A program made the translations under genes and the position numbers. The notes below the pieces were generated by a model. The model was given only the letters and a program-made list of their open reading frames with translations, searched no databases and had not been told where the DNA came from. Positions 46,181 through 56,269 of a stretch of 64,000 nt of DNA are shown piece after piece. The stretch's first letter is position 1. Each line of letters opens with the position of its first letter. The stretch is from Paraburkholderia sprentiae WSM5005 (GTDB lineage: Bacteria > Pseudomonadota > Gammaproteobacteria > Burkholderiales > Burkholderiaceae), in assembly GCF_001865575.2 (NCBI RefSeq), contig NZ_CP017562.2, forward strand, positions 1,488,001 to 1,552,000. Direction: 5' to 3'.

Positions 46181-48197
46181 GGAGAAACCGATGAGCTACG
46201 CCGACACTGAGACTCTTGAGCAACGTACCGCCAATCTTGCCTTTTCCTGCCGGGAGAAACTCTTTTCAACCGCGCCGGAACTCGACCTCATCATCACAAC
46301 GGACCCGGTTCACGTCGGTTACCTGACGGGCTATCGGAGCATCCTCCAGGATGCCGGGCCGTATGCGCAGGCTGCAATCGCCACACGCGATCGGGTGGCT
46401 CTGATTACCGGTGCGAGCGACGCAGCTGCCGCTCTTGAGGAATTGGAAGATCCCTTCTGCATCTGGCGATACGGCACCTTCTATGTGGGCGCAACGGCGG
46501 GAGTGGCGAGCTATGCGGACATGCCTGCACCCGGAGCGAATTACGCCGACACGATCGTGTCTGCCTTATCCAGCTTCGATCTCCGCGGGGCACGTGTCGG
46601 CCTGGATACGCGTGACGAAAGATTGGCGCACACGATTTGGCGGCAATTCCCACAAGCGGCGTTCCAGAACGGGGCACCATCGTTAAAGCGTGCGCGCGCG
46701 ACGAAATTGCGAGACGAACTCGTGCTGCTTCGCCATGCGTCATGCATTACCGATAAAGCCCTCGAGTCCATCGTGCCGATGATTCGCGCGGGCGTCACGG
46801 AACTCGATATCGCACGCGAAATCACCAGCACTATCGTTCAAGGGGGAGGCATCCCGCGCTTCGTCGTGGTTACCTCGGGCGAGCGCAGCTCGCGGGTTGA
46901 CGCCTACGCCCGCAACAAACGCCTCGAAGACGGAGACCTCGTGCGCATGGACATTGGTTGCACCGTAAATGGGTACTGCTCGGACATGGCGCGCACACTG
47001 ACTGTTGGCGGCCCAAGCGATCAACAGGCCGAGCGCTACGCGGCACTGCTGGCCGGCGAACAGGCGCAAATTGCGGCCTTGAGACCGGGCGCACTGGCCA
47101 GCGATATTTTCAAGATCGCCATCGGGGCCGTTCGAAAAGGCGCTTTGCCGGATTATCAGCGGAATCACTGCGGACATGGTATCGGTCTGCACTCCCATGA
47201 GTTCCCGCCGATCGCTCCCGACTCTAACGTACTACTCGAGCCTGGCATGGTGTTCTGTGTAGAGACTCCGTACTACGAGCTCGGTTGGGGCGGTATGATG
47301 GTGGAAGATACAGCTATCATCACGGACGACGGGCACGAACTTCTGACCCATTCGGCTCGGGAACTATGCCAGGATCGGGTAAAGTAATGGCCCACCGCCC
47401 AACACCGGCCATTCATAGGCCGTTAAACATTCGCATAGACAAGAAGACCCGATGAAGAGCCAGTCACTTGAACGAGGCCTCGACGTCATGGAGCTACTCA
47501 ATGCGTCGCAAGAGCCGATGGGTCCCCGCGAGATATCCCGTCGGCTCGGGTTAAGTCCGGCCATCGTTCAGCGCCTCCTCAACACCTTGACGGCAAAGCA
47601 CTATTTGAGGCGCGACCCTGTCACGCGACGGTACAGTATCGGGTACCAGACGCTGAATCTGGGCGCAGCGCTGATGGCGCGAGACACGTTGTTGCTGGAG
47701 GCCCGCAAAGAACTCCAGTTGCTGGCTGACAGCATGCGTATCGATGGTTATCTCGGAGCGCTCCAGGACAAGACCCCGATGTATCTGCTTTGTGTCGACG
47801 GCAAGGGGCCAGTCACCGTCAGGGTACATCCCGGGTCACCAATCGGATTGCACAACACGGCCATCGGCAAAGCCATCCTTTCGTCTTTTCCGGACGAGAA
47901 AGCGCTGGAACTGCTGCAAATGGAACCGCTGGAACAGAGCACGGCCAAGACGATTACTGACCCGGAACAACTTGTCGCGTCCTTGCATAGGATACGGACC
48001 GACGGATATGCCCTGATCGAGGACGAGCAGGTCGTGGGCATCTCGTCAGTTGGCGCCCTCGTCGGCGACGCCAGCGGGCAGATGCGGACAGCGATTAGCG
48101 TCGCTTACTCGAAGCACTTTAGCCCCGAACTCGAACAACGAGACGTGATTGAAGCCATTCTCGGCGCAGCGAGTCGGATCACGCGCAATTGCGGGTT
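46181..48197 (+). repeat. 2,017-bp duplication, copy B
   Basis: Same as 37,078-39,094. In this copy the divergent promoter region and IclR palindromes are absent; only the ribosome binding site was carried along. Confidence 0.9.
46191..47387 (+). CDS. M24-family metallopeptidase, copy B
   Basis: Identical protein to copy A at 37,088-38,284, including all metal ligands (MDIGC, CSDMART, CGHGIG, CVETPYY, MVEDT). GGAGAAACCG ribosome binding site retained. Upstream sequence is unrelated to the copy A promoter, so expression would depend on a new promoter. The lack of any visible difference over 2 kb indicates a recent duplication or gene conversion. Confidence 0.88.
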   Translation: MSYADTETLEQRTANLAFSCREKLFSTAPELDLIITTDPVHVGYLTGYRSILQDAGPYAQAAIATRDRVALITGASDAAAALEELEDPFCIWRYGTFYVGATAGVASYADMPAPGANYADTIVSALSSFDLRGARVGLDTRDERLAHTIWRQFPQAAFQNGAPSLKRARATKLRDELVLLRHASCITDKALESIVPMIRAGVTELDIAREITSTIVQGGGIPRFVVVTSGERSSRVDAYARNKRLEDGDLVRMDIGCTVNGYCSDMARTLTVGGPSDQQAERYAALLAGEQAQIAALRPGALASDIFKIAIGAVRKGALPDYQRNHCGHGIGLHSHEFPPIAPDSNVLLEPGMVFCVETPYYELGWGGMMVEDTAIITDDGHELLTHSARELCQDRVK

Positions 48198-48231
48198 GAC
48201 GTTGCCCGCGAATTTCGGATGCCTTAACTGA
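47452..48231 (+). CDS. IclR-family regulator, copy B
   Basis: 259 residues; identical to copy A through ITRNCG, then a different tail (LTLPANFGCLN) because the repeat ends at 48,197. Domain content is complete: winged helix and effector domain. Nine bp after its stop begins IS3 debris. It could act in trans on the operators at 36,958-37,053. Confidence 0.88.
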   Translation: MKSQSLERGLDVMELLNASQEPMGPREISRRLGLSPAIVQRLLNTLTAKHYLRRDPVTRRYSIGYQTLNLGAALMARDTLLLEARKELQLLADSMRIDGYLGALQDKTPMYLLCVDGKGPVTVRVHPGSPIGLHNTAIGKAILSSFPDEKALELLQMEPLEQSTAKTITDPEQLVASLHRIRTDGYALIEDEQVVGISSVGALVGDASGQMRTAISVAYSKHFSPELEQRDVIEAILGAASRITRNCGLTLPANFGCLN

Positions 48232-48236
48232 GCGGA

Positions 48237-48445
48237 GATTATGGCACCCGTTGGTTCTGGGCGGCGTACCAGTCCCGTTCGAATTGCATCGGGCTGGGGT
48301 AGCTCAACGTCGAGTGAAGACGGCCGTGATTGTAGAAGCTCAACCGATCGACTACTTCGTCCATCGGTTCGCGATGCGTTACAAAGCGCGTCCCAGCAAT
48401 TTCCTTTGCGGCTCATCGAACTGCGCATGCCGTAGTCCTTGCCTT
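48237..48445 (-). mobile_element. IS3-family OrfB C-terminal remnant
   Basis: Minus-strand reading DYGMRSSMSRKGNCWDALC near the upper end, then in a shifted frame LSFYNHGRLHSTLSYPSPMQ and FERDWYAAQNQR: the DDE glutamate region and terminus of IS3 OrfB. Central part deleted. Confidence 0.65.
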
Positions 48446-48449
48446 GAGA

Positions 48450-49286
48450 TCGATGATGCGGGTTATTGAACTGGCGCCAGAACAGTTCGAGCATGAGGCG
48501 CGACGCGCCGATGTGACCCACACCTCTGAGGCGTCTGAGGTGTGTGATTCGCTCACGCACCGGAGTGGACAGGCGCTCCTCGAGCGCGCGCTCAAGCGCG
48601 GCGAGCTGCTGCTCGGCGAGCTCCAGCCGCGCTGTCTCACGCACCAGCCGTTCGCGCAACTCCTCCGGCAGCGGCGTTCCATCGCGACAGACCAGTTCGC
48701 CGCGGGAGAGCAGTCTGGCGAATGACCGGTGATCAACGTCGTCCCAGCAACCCATCGTGACAAGCAGTTTGCGCATGCGCTCGCGGTGCTGCAGCACTTC
48801 CTTGTGCAACTGTCCGCCATCACGGATCAGATGACGCACGGCTTTGTCATCAACGGACGGCACACGCACGACGTGCATCCGGTCACGTTCACCATGCAGC
48901 CAGGCGCGCAGATGGTGACCAGCTTGATGGCATCCAGCCTGTCTGTCTTCGCACGCCGCTTGTGGCGCTCCACAGGGATGCTCGCGGCATCGATCATATA
49001 ACTCTCGATGCCGCGGGAGCACAGCGCACGAACGATCCAGAATGCGTCCCGCCCCGCTTCGTAGCTGACAACCACGCGCACGTTCGACGGCAGGGACCAC
49101 TTCTGCCTGTCTTGCGCGATGGGTTCGAGAACGGCCTGCAGTCGCAGGTTCGCCTGCGACGCGCTGACCGTGTGGACCGCCGGCTTCTCTCTGAAGCGCC
49201 ACTTTCCACTGGGCGGCCGACAGTTCGAGTGACACCGCCAGAACGACATTTCCACCATGGGGCCCGGTCACGTGATTTGCGTCCAT
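48450..49286 (-). mobile_element. IS110-family transposase, frameshifted
   Basis: RVVVSYEAGRDAFWIVRALC and IPVERHKRRAKTDRLDAIKL in one frame (DEDD domain), then ERDRMHVVRVPSVDDKAVRH, ARLELAEQQLAALERALEER and LRRLRGVGHIGASRLMLELF in another (helix-hairpin domain). Frameshifts near 48,900 and 49,150; C-terminus missing. Confidence 0.7.
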
Positions 49287-49559
49287 GATGCCCTCCCTAG
49301 AGCAAACCTGGCACCGTCAATTCTACGACTCCGGCCTTAACGACTCTCTCGCTCCAGAGGATCTATTGAAGGATCCCGCCGGTGCACCGACGCAGCCGCT
49401 GATTGCGGTATAAGAAGTCTCTTCCATAGTTGGTCGTCTGGCAAAAACATGCCCTGTCGCATCTCGGCGGACGCATCCTGGCTTTGTCCTGGTAAGGATT
49501 GAGTGACAACACGACTGGCATGCGAAGTACTGCTTGACGTTGCGAGGTCATGGAATTGA

Positions 49560-50440
49560 TCAACGGCGGAACGGACCGGCTCCGTGAGCACACTCCATCT
49601 GCCCTTTCGAAATCGTATGCATCACCTCAATGCGGGCCCGAAGGACGCGGGGGCAGCGAAACTTTTTGAAACCCAGCACGAGCCATGTTCGTCGCTTTAT
49701 CGACTTGATCTGATTGGATGAGAAACTGGACACGTTGAAACGCTGACAAGCTACCTGTGCCGCGCTGCGGCAACTCTCAAGTGCCTGTGACCCGGCTCGT
49801 CGCAAACTATTTTTACTCCTCGCGCGGAACGCGATATGGGTACTCTTTGGGGGAACCGGGTCCCCTCCTTTCGGCAATAGCAACGGGACAGTGGCGCACG
49901 CCTCGGCTGATAGTGCGATTGATATCTTCTACCGTGAAGACCTGGTACTCCGGACACTGCCACCATGGAAAATTGAATGGATTTTCTTCTTTCGCGTCAG
50001 CGCTGACTCGGCGCAAACATGACGGAGCAGTCGGCTCAGACAGTGTCAAACGTGCCTGTGACGCGTGGGGGCCGATGGTACTGCTAGCTTGCGCGACCTG
50101 CAGCGGGGTGCGACGACGGCAGGCGGCGACGCCCGATATTGCGCGTATCGACTGCGCGATAGATCACCTCTTCGATGGAAACGCCGAGGCTTTGCAAAAA
50201 CCTACGATACCCACCGCCTGCAAAACACTTCGTCCCGTTGCCCTGCGGTGCCGGAGGTGCGGTGAGCAGCTTTGACCTGCCGCGCGAAGCCCGCCTCGAA
50301 TTGTTTGGTAGCTGACGACAACACCGCGTTCGAACAGCAAGTCCTCGACGTCGCGCAGGTGCAACTGAAACCGGCAGTACCATCGCACGACGCGATTGAT
50401 GACGATCGCCGGAAGGCGACGGCCACGATAGACCGATTCG
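49560..50440 (-). mobile_element. IS6-family transposase, decayed
   Basis: Upper end: YRGRRLPAIVINRVVRWYCR and FQLHLRDVEDLLFERGVVVS, the N-terminus of IS6 transposases. Lower end: IKRRTWLVLGFKKFRCPRVL and RARIEVMHTISKGQM, the C-terminus. The middle is full of frameshifts. Whole element still traceable. Confidence 0.65.
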
Positions 50441-50817
50441 ATGTTCCGAGTCCCGGATGTTATCCGAACCACTGAGCAACGTGACAACTCCCTTTGGACT
50501 GCGGGTGATCCGGCGTCTGAATCCGACAACGCCGCATGGACAATTGACGCACCGCGAGGTTTGCGTATGTTCAAGGTGTTCAGCGTCTCAATTCCTCGTA
50601 TGATTCACTCACGCGGCCCGAGGTAATGTCAAACCAAGCATAGTGCTGGTCAGAATGCCACTAGGAAGAAAAGCGATCGTCATCTACGGCTTTCGTTTTC
50701 CTGCAGCGGGCATCGGCTACGCAGTACGCCGGCACCACCGCCTCAATCTTAGTCCACGGGAATTGCGTTGCACTATATCGGTTGGCCAATTCCCCTCTAA
50801 CGGCGGAACAAGTTCCT
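50441..50817. other. Upstream region of the N-hydroxylase gene
   Basis: No protein recognised. A candidate TTG start at 50,782 is in frame with the hydroxylase; ATG 50,818 is preferred. Confidence 0.35.
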
Positions 50818-52141
50818 ATGGACATGCTAGACGTCATCGGTATTGGTATCGGACCGTTCAATCTAAGCCTCGCGGCGCTCATTCAGCCCACCGGTTTGCG
50901 AGCGCTTTTCTTTGAGAAGCGCGTAAAATTCTCCTGGCATCCGGGGCTCATGCTGCCCCAAAGTCAACTCCAGGTGTCGCCGCTCAAGGATTGTGTGACC
51001 CTGGTGAATCCCACAAGCCCATATTCCTTTCTCAACTATCTCGCTGTACATCGACGCCTGTACAGCTTCGTGAATAAAGGTGGAAACAGCACGTCGCGAC
51101 GTGAGTTCACCCACTATTACCAATGGGTCGCGCAATGCCCGGACACGCTTCGATTCGGCGAGGAGGTGATCGATATCAGGCCTTGCAATAAGGGCTATTG
51201 CGTGACCACTACCGCGCGCACATATCATGCGCGCGCGGTAGTGGTCGGGGTCGGCGTCGAACCCAAGGTGCCGGCATGTGCGCGGCAGGTGGTTGGCGAG
51301 ACGGTCTATCACGTAGACGACTACCTTAACCGGAAACCGTTCAGCGAAGACGAACATGTGCTGGTGGTGGGCGGCGGGCAGAGTGGCGCGGAAGTCGTCG
51401 AGCACATGCTGACCGAGTCAGGTCCCGACAAGATCACTTGGGCGACGTCGCACGCCAATCTGTTTGCGATGGACGACAACGCATTTGTCAATGAAGCATA
51501 CATGCCCAGTTATAGCCAACGCTTTCACACGCTGCCGATCCAGCGGCGCCGGGCCATTGTCGAAAGCGAAAAGCTCACCAGCGACGGCATCTCCGCCAGC
51601 CTGTGCAACCGGCTCTATGAAGCGTTGTACGAACGCAGCGTCCATAGCACGCTAGCCGACTGCTTTTCGTCTGTTGCCTTCGGTGCCAATGGACGAGATC
51701 ACACGCCGCAGCGGTCGCTGGCATATCGGGTTGACCTCGCTCGTCACGTCGCAGCGCAACGGCATAAGCGCGGACAGAATCATCCTGGCAACCGGTTTTC
51801 AGCCGCTCCATTTGCCATTCGTTCAGAAGCTGCTCGACGGCGCAAGCCGTGAAGACGGTCTGCCAACGCTCGATCCCGATTACGCCGTGCGCTTCGATGC
51901 GTCAATGCCCGGTCCCGTGTATCTGCAAAGCCAAAGCCGCGTGCAGCATGGCCTGCAAAGCGTCAATCTTTCGCTGGTCGCGCACAGGAACAGCCGCATC
52001 ATCAACAGTCTGCTAGGTCGTGCGTTCTATCCGGATGTTCCGGACCGGCAACTGCTCGACAGCCTTGAGGATCAGGAGACTGAAGCAGGATCGATACTGT
52101 GCGACGCGCCTCAGGCCTCGCGTCAACCGGCAGTGGCGTAA
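50818..52141 (+). pseudogene. L-lysine/L-ornithine N-monooxygenase, frameshifted
   Basis: Siderophore-type N-hydroxylase (IucD/PvdA/SidA family), which hydroxylates the side-chain amine of lysine or ornithine. FAD motif IGIGIGPFNLSLAAL at the N-terminus, PTSPYSFLNYL, and NADPH motif VLVVGGGQSGAE. Near 51,680 the frame shifts; the second frame continues DEITRRSGRWHIGLTSLV, then RIILATGFQPL and a C-terminal domain to 52,141. One single-base lesion would restore it, so this is either a recent pseudogene or a sequencing error. Followed by an MFS exporter at 4 bp. Confidence 0.85.
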
Positions 52142-52145
52142 GCGC

Positions 52146-53339
52146 ATGACTGGCTCTTCCATTTATCTATCGACTGGCGAGCGTGCGATCTCACACGCCG
52201 AGCACTTGCCGGCATCCCTCCAATTACGGGCGTTCATTCCGTTTCTGATCGCGTCACTGGTGATCGCTGCTTCGTACGGGACGAGTTTTCTCCTGCCCGA
52301 GTACCTGCAATCCCTGGGCATGAAGAGCGATGTCGCCGGCGCCGTGATTTCGAGCGGCATGGTCTCGACCATGATCTGCTGCTGCGTGGCTGGGCGTATA
52401 GCCCAGCGTATCGGTGTCATGCCGACCATCGCGCTGGCCTCGCTCGTCATGGCAGGCAGCATGCTCTGCTTCGCCGCTGCGCCAATGGACATTCGTGCGG
52501 TCTATGCAGGCGGTTTGCTGTTGGGCGCTGGGTGGTCCGTGTTCTTCATACTCGCGCCGCTGCAAATCATCCATCATCTGTGCCCCAACGCGCGTATCCA
52601 GTACCTGACCTTCGTCTCCGGCACCCAAATGGCCGGCCTAGGCATGGCGGCGCCCTTGAGCCGCCTGATTGCCCAACATGCCGGCTCGATCGCGCTGGCC
52701 TACCTTCTGTTCGCTGCGGCATGCGCGGTGGCGGCAGTCTGCGTCAAGATCGCCGGCGACGCGATGAGGGATAGGTCCTGTTTGCCGATGACGCGCGTGG
52801 CCATTACCGCGACCGACACGTCGGCCCTGCTCAGGGCACGAACAGCAGTGCCGATCGCAATGCTCTCACTGGCAGCCTGTGTCTTCGCCGGGCTGGCAAC
52901 TTACCAGACACCCTATGCCGTCTCGCGTAACCTCAGGCCAGACCTGTTCTTCCTGACGTTCACGATAACCAGCGTGGCACTGCGCTTGTCGCTCGCGAGA
53001 ACCATGGGACGCATCAAGCCCGCGCGACTGGCGCTCGCATTGCTTTTGCTGACCGGCGCCTCGCTCGTACTGTTCCTGTTGAACCACGGCAGCACGACGC
53101 TTTATATCGTCGCCACCGCGCTGTTCGCCACGGGCTACGGACTGAGCTACTCGACCCTGAACGGCATGGCCGTGAACCTCGCCGGAGACCACGGCGTTTC
53201 GGTGCCGGTGACTTCGCAAATCTTTACGCTTGCCTATTTCATCGGTCTGTTCGGATGCCCTTTCCTATGTGGCGCCCTGATTCACGTTTTCGGCGCCGAT
53301 GCAATGCTCGTCGTCCTGCTAGTTTTACTGTGTCAATAG
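52146..53339 (+). pseudogene. MFS exporter truncated by IS701
   Basis: 397 codons of a major facilitator protein, with about eleven hydrophobic spans (FIPFLIASLVIAASYGTSFL; GGLLLGAGWSVFFILAPLQI; VTSQIFTLAYFIGLFGCPFL). The frame runs into the IS701 end TACTGTGTCA at 53,326 and stops at 53,337, so the last segment is lost. Adjacent to the N-hydroxylase gene, as siderophore exporters often are; export of a hydroxamate product is inference. Confidence 0.75.
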
Positions 53340-54284
53340 ATTCATGCCATTATAGAAACTTCTTCAGACATGGCATGAGGAAGCGATGGTCGGGAAATCG
53401 TCGTTCGATGAGTACCTGGAATTCCTCTGCGAGGCACTCGGGCACAGCGATCGCAACGCTGGGCTGGTTGGATACTGCCAAGGTTTGATGTTGCCGCTGC
53501 GGCGTAAAAGCGTGGAGCCGTTGGCGGCCCACCTCGAACCTGAACGTGTCAGCGCGCGCCACCAGTCGTTGCATCACTTCGTTTCGAAGTCAGAATGGTC
53601 AGCTGCAGCCTTGCTCGAGCGGGTAAGGCGCTGGGTGCTGCCGCATATGAATCCTGCCAACGGACTGTTCTGGATCATCGACGACACGGGCTTTCCGAAG
53701 CAGGGCAAACATTCGGTGGGTGTGGCGCGGCAATACTGCGGGCAGTTAGGCAAGCAGGACAACTGTCAGGTCGCCGTGAGCTTGTCGGTTGCCGCCGAGG
53801 ACGCCAGTTTGCCCGTCGCATATCAACTCTATTTGCCCCGCGAATGGAGCGAAGACACGGCACGATGTCAGCGCGCTGGCGTACCCGATGAGGTAGCGTT
53901 CTCGACCAAACCGCAAGTGGCGGCAGCACAACTGCGTGAGGCGCGCGAAAGCGGCGCGCCTCACGGTATTGTGCTGGCGGACGCCGGTTACGGGAACGAC
54001 AGCGTCTTTCGTGACGCCGTCAGCGAATTGGGACTGGCCTACGCAGTGGGTATTCAGTCCAGCGCCCGCGTCTGGGCTCCCGGCACGGCCCCCCTGAGTG
54101 TCGAGCCGCCCACCGGACAGCCTGGGCGGCCACGCAAACTGTTGCGCCGCGCGCCCGGGCACGAGCCGGTATCAGTCAAAGCGCTCGCGCTCGGTCTAGA
54201 TGCCGAGTGCTACCAGGTGATCAACTGGCGCGAAGGAACCCGTGCCGCCTTGAGTTCGCGGTTTGCTGCCGTACGCGTACGCAC
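53326..54284 (+). mobile_element. IS701-family element, 3'-truncated
   Basis: Left end TACTGTGTCA at 53,326. Transposase from 53,386: SFDEYLEFLCEALGHSDR, LFWIIDDTGFPKQGKHSVGV and GIVLADAGYGNDSVFRDAV (DDE aspartates). It reads cleanly to about 54,284 (SSRFAAVRVR), where it joins unrelated sequence. The missing C-terminal part resembles what is left at 29,376-29,824. Confidence 0.8.
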
Positions 54285-54530
54285 AGGAAGCTTTTTATTC
54301 CCGCCGCTTTGGCGCGCTCATCGGCCTGCTTGCCGGCTTCGTATTCGGGCTGCCCGACATGCAACAGCACGCCGAGCTGACGGCTCTGCGCCTCGCTTCA
54401 CGGATTAAATTTGATGACCGGCGCCCCCTTCTCGACGATGGTCGTGACTGGCCGCTGAACCACGTCGAAGTCGGCGATCGTCGTCGCTACGCCGTCATAG
54501 TTGAGCGCGGCCGCCTGCTCGAGCATCCGC
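54285..54530 (-). pseudogene. Sugar ABC transporter binding-protein fragment
   Basis: Minus strand reads VTRMLEQAAALNYDGVATTI, then IVEKGAPVIKFNP, a TGA, then SEAQSRQLGVLLHVGQPEYE and KAAGIKSFLCV. This is the central part of a periplasmic sugar-binding protein (family pattern PVI.FNSG......LG..HVGQPEY.AG). The stop and both truncated ends make it dead. Its upper end is joined to the ExbB-like fragment. Confidence 0.6.
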
Positions 54531-54776
54531 GTCACCTGCGGGCTCTTTCGCGAGCGCGTCCGATAGCGCGGCGAGCCCGTCTGGCTGCGCGAGCGCCGTA
54601 TGCCAGCGCACGGCCCTCATGCGTAGTTCGCGAAGGCGCCACAGCTTGTCGACGATGACGGCCCAGTTTGCGAGCGAGGCGAGTACAGGCACCGCCATGA
54701 TCGGTTTGACGATGGCGTCCGCCTGCAAAAAGAGTCCCCACGGGGATAGATGCTGCGCTATTTGAACAGTGCTCAT
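54531..54776 (-). pseudogene. TolQ/ExbB-family N-terminal fragment
   Basis: MSTVQIAQHLSPWGLFLQAD, then VPVLASLANWAVIVDKLWRL: the N-terminal membrane segment of a MotA/TolQ/ExbB proton-channel protein. About 80 residues remain before the junction with the sugar-binding-protein fragment. Confidence 0.65.
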
Positions 54777-55969
54777 GTCGCTGTCGTAGTTGCGTTGCGC
54801 TTACACAACATGCGTAGTTTATTCAAGGCAATCGCAGCCGAGTACATTAGCGAGTACATCAACGAATGAAAATCATGAAAACATCCAAATAAATCAAAAA
54901 CTTCGGTCCGGAATCCGAGTCCTCTCCTGGGCGTCGAATAACCGTGGAAAAGTGGAGAAGAGTTCGAACAAGCCTCACCGATCTCGGGAATTTGCTGGGC
55001 GCTTTTGTTCATCTGTGAGACGGGGCTAGCCACAGGCCAGCCGGCACACTTGCGAACACATTCAAAGTTCGGGGTCGCGAACTTTCCGCTCAACGACTTA
55101 GCCATCGGCAACCGCCAACCATCGATGCCGTCTGGCACGGAAATACCTAAAGCGCCGACTCGATATGCGCAACCGACACGGCTAATCACTCGTTTGCCAT
55201 CGTGACGTATCGGGAATTCCAGCTCAATCCCGCATTGTTGTCTGAGCCCCCACACAAGATCGTGTATAAACTTTTCTTGCCGTTCCCGGTCGAGCTACTA
55301 TGATGGGCAATTGAAGTCGCCCGCTGGATCTCGTCCAGCGCTCTTCGCAGTGCCTCACTCATGCGGTACTTTTCGCGGTCGTGCTTCGTCTCTTTGTCTG
55401 GACCGCCGCGGGTCTTTTGACCAGAAGCCTCCTTTCCTGCTTGTCCCCGTGGCATCGTCGTAATCCCCGACGAGACTTAGCGATTGCTTTTTCCATTTGG
55501 GGAATCGTTGTCCACTGGCCAGTCTTTCAATACCGCACATGCTTGACTTCACCTAGGAAGGCTCGGGTGTCGGGCACGCGTGCGCGATGTAATCGCCTGC
55601 GAAACTGGCCACTTCGCGGCCCAGCCCTTCAAAGCACGGGCGGTCTCGGCCTTCCATTGCCATAGGAACGTTGACAACGGCGTCATCTATTGTCCGGTCG
55701 CGGAATCGTGGCGCGCAAAATGAGTAGGTAAGCGGTCTGCGTCGTAATGGGACGACGTCGGCGCTCCGGCAGTCTACGGGCATTTCAAGACCTCGCCCGA
55801 CAGGTAGAAGATGTATCAGGGGAAGGGCAATGATGCGGACACCAGCTAGGACAATCAGCAGGAGAGCATCAACCGAGGCGGCGGTCGATCGTCGACGGCC
55901 CCCCCGAGACACAAATCACAAAAACCGCTTTATTGGTTCAGCGCGATCCTGAGACGAGAGGATCACAGC
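54777..55969. other. Unassigned stretch before alpA
   Basis: Minus-strand frames at 54,773-55,255, 55,186-55,455 and 55,553-55,912 have no domains I recognise. They may be small island cargo or debris. Confidence 0.35.
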
Positions 55970-56269
55970 ATGTCCGCACCGACCAACATGAAACCGCTTT
56001 ACCTGGATCTGCCGACTGTCGCGGCCACGGTGTCGCTATCGGAGGCGAGCATCCAGAAACTGGTCCGCGAAAACCGATTCCCAAGGCCTCGCATGCTGTC
56101 CGGCCGCCGCGTTGCCTGGCTCATGCGCGAAGTCGAAGCATGGGCTGAGGAACGCCCCGTTTCAGACCTACTCCCTCCTCCGAACACTGGCCATAGCAAC
56201 CGGCGCCGCAAAGCTACTTCTTCGGATACTGAAGCGCAAGCTCCTCGAGAAATTGCGAAAGGCGCATGA
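55970..56269 (+). CDS. AlpA-like excisionase/regulator
   Basis: 99 residues with a MerR/AlpA-type helix-turn-helix: DLPTVAATVSLSEASIQKLV, then NRFPRPRMLSGRRVAWLMRE and VEAWAEERP, the usual AlpA ending of the fold, plus a charged tail. AlpA proteins control integrase expression or excision of P4-like islands. It converges on the integrase gene and overlaps its 3' end by 56 bp. GAGAGGATCACAGC precedes the ATG. Confidence 0.78.
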   Translation: MSAPTNMKPLYLDLPTVAATVSLSEASIQKLVRENRFPRPRMLSGRRVAWLMREVEAWAEERPVSDLLPPPNTGHSNRRRKATSSDTEAQAPREIAKGA

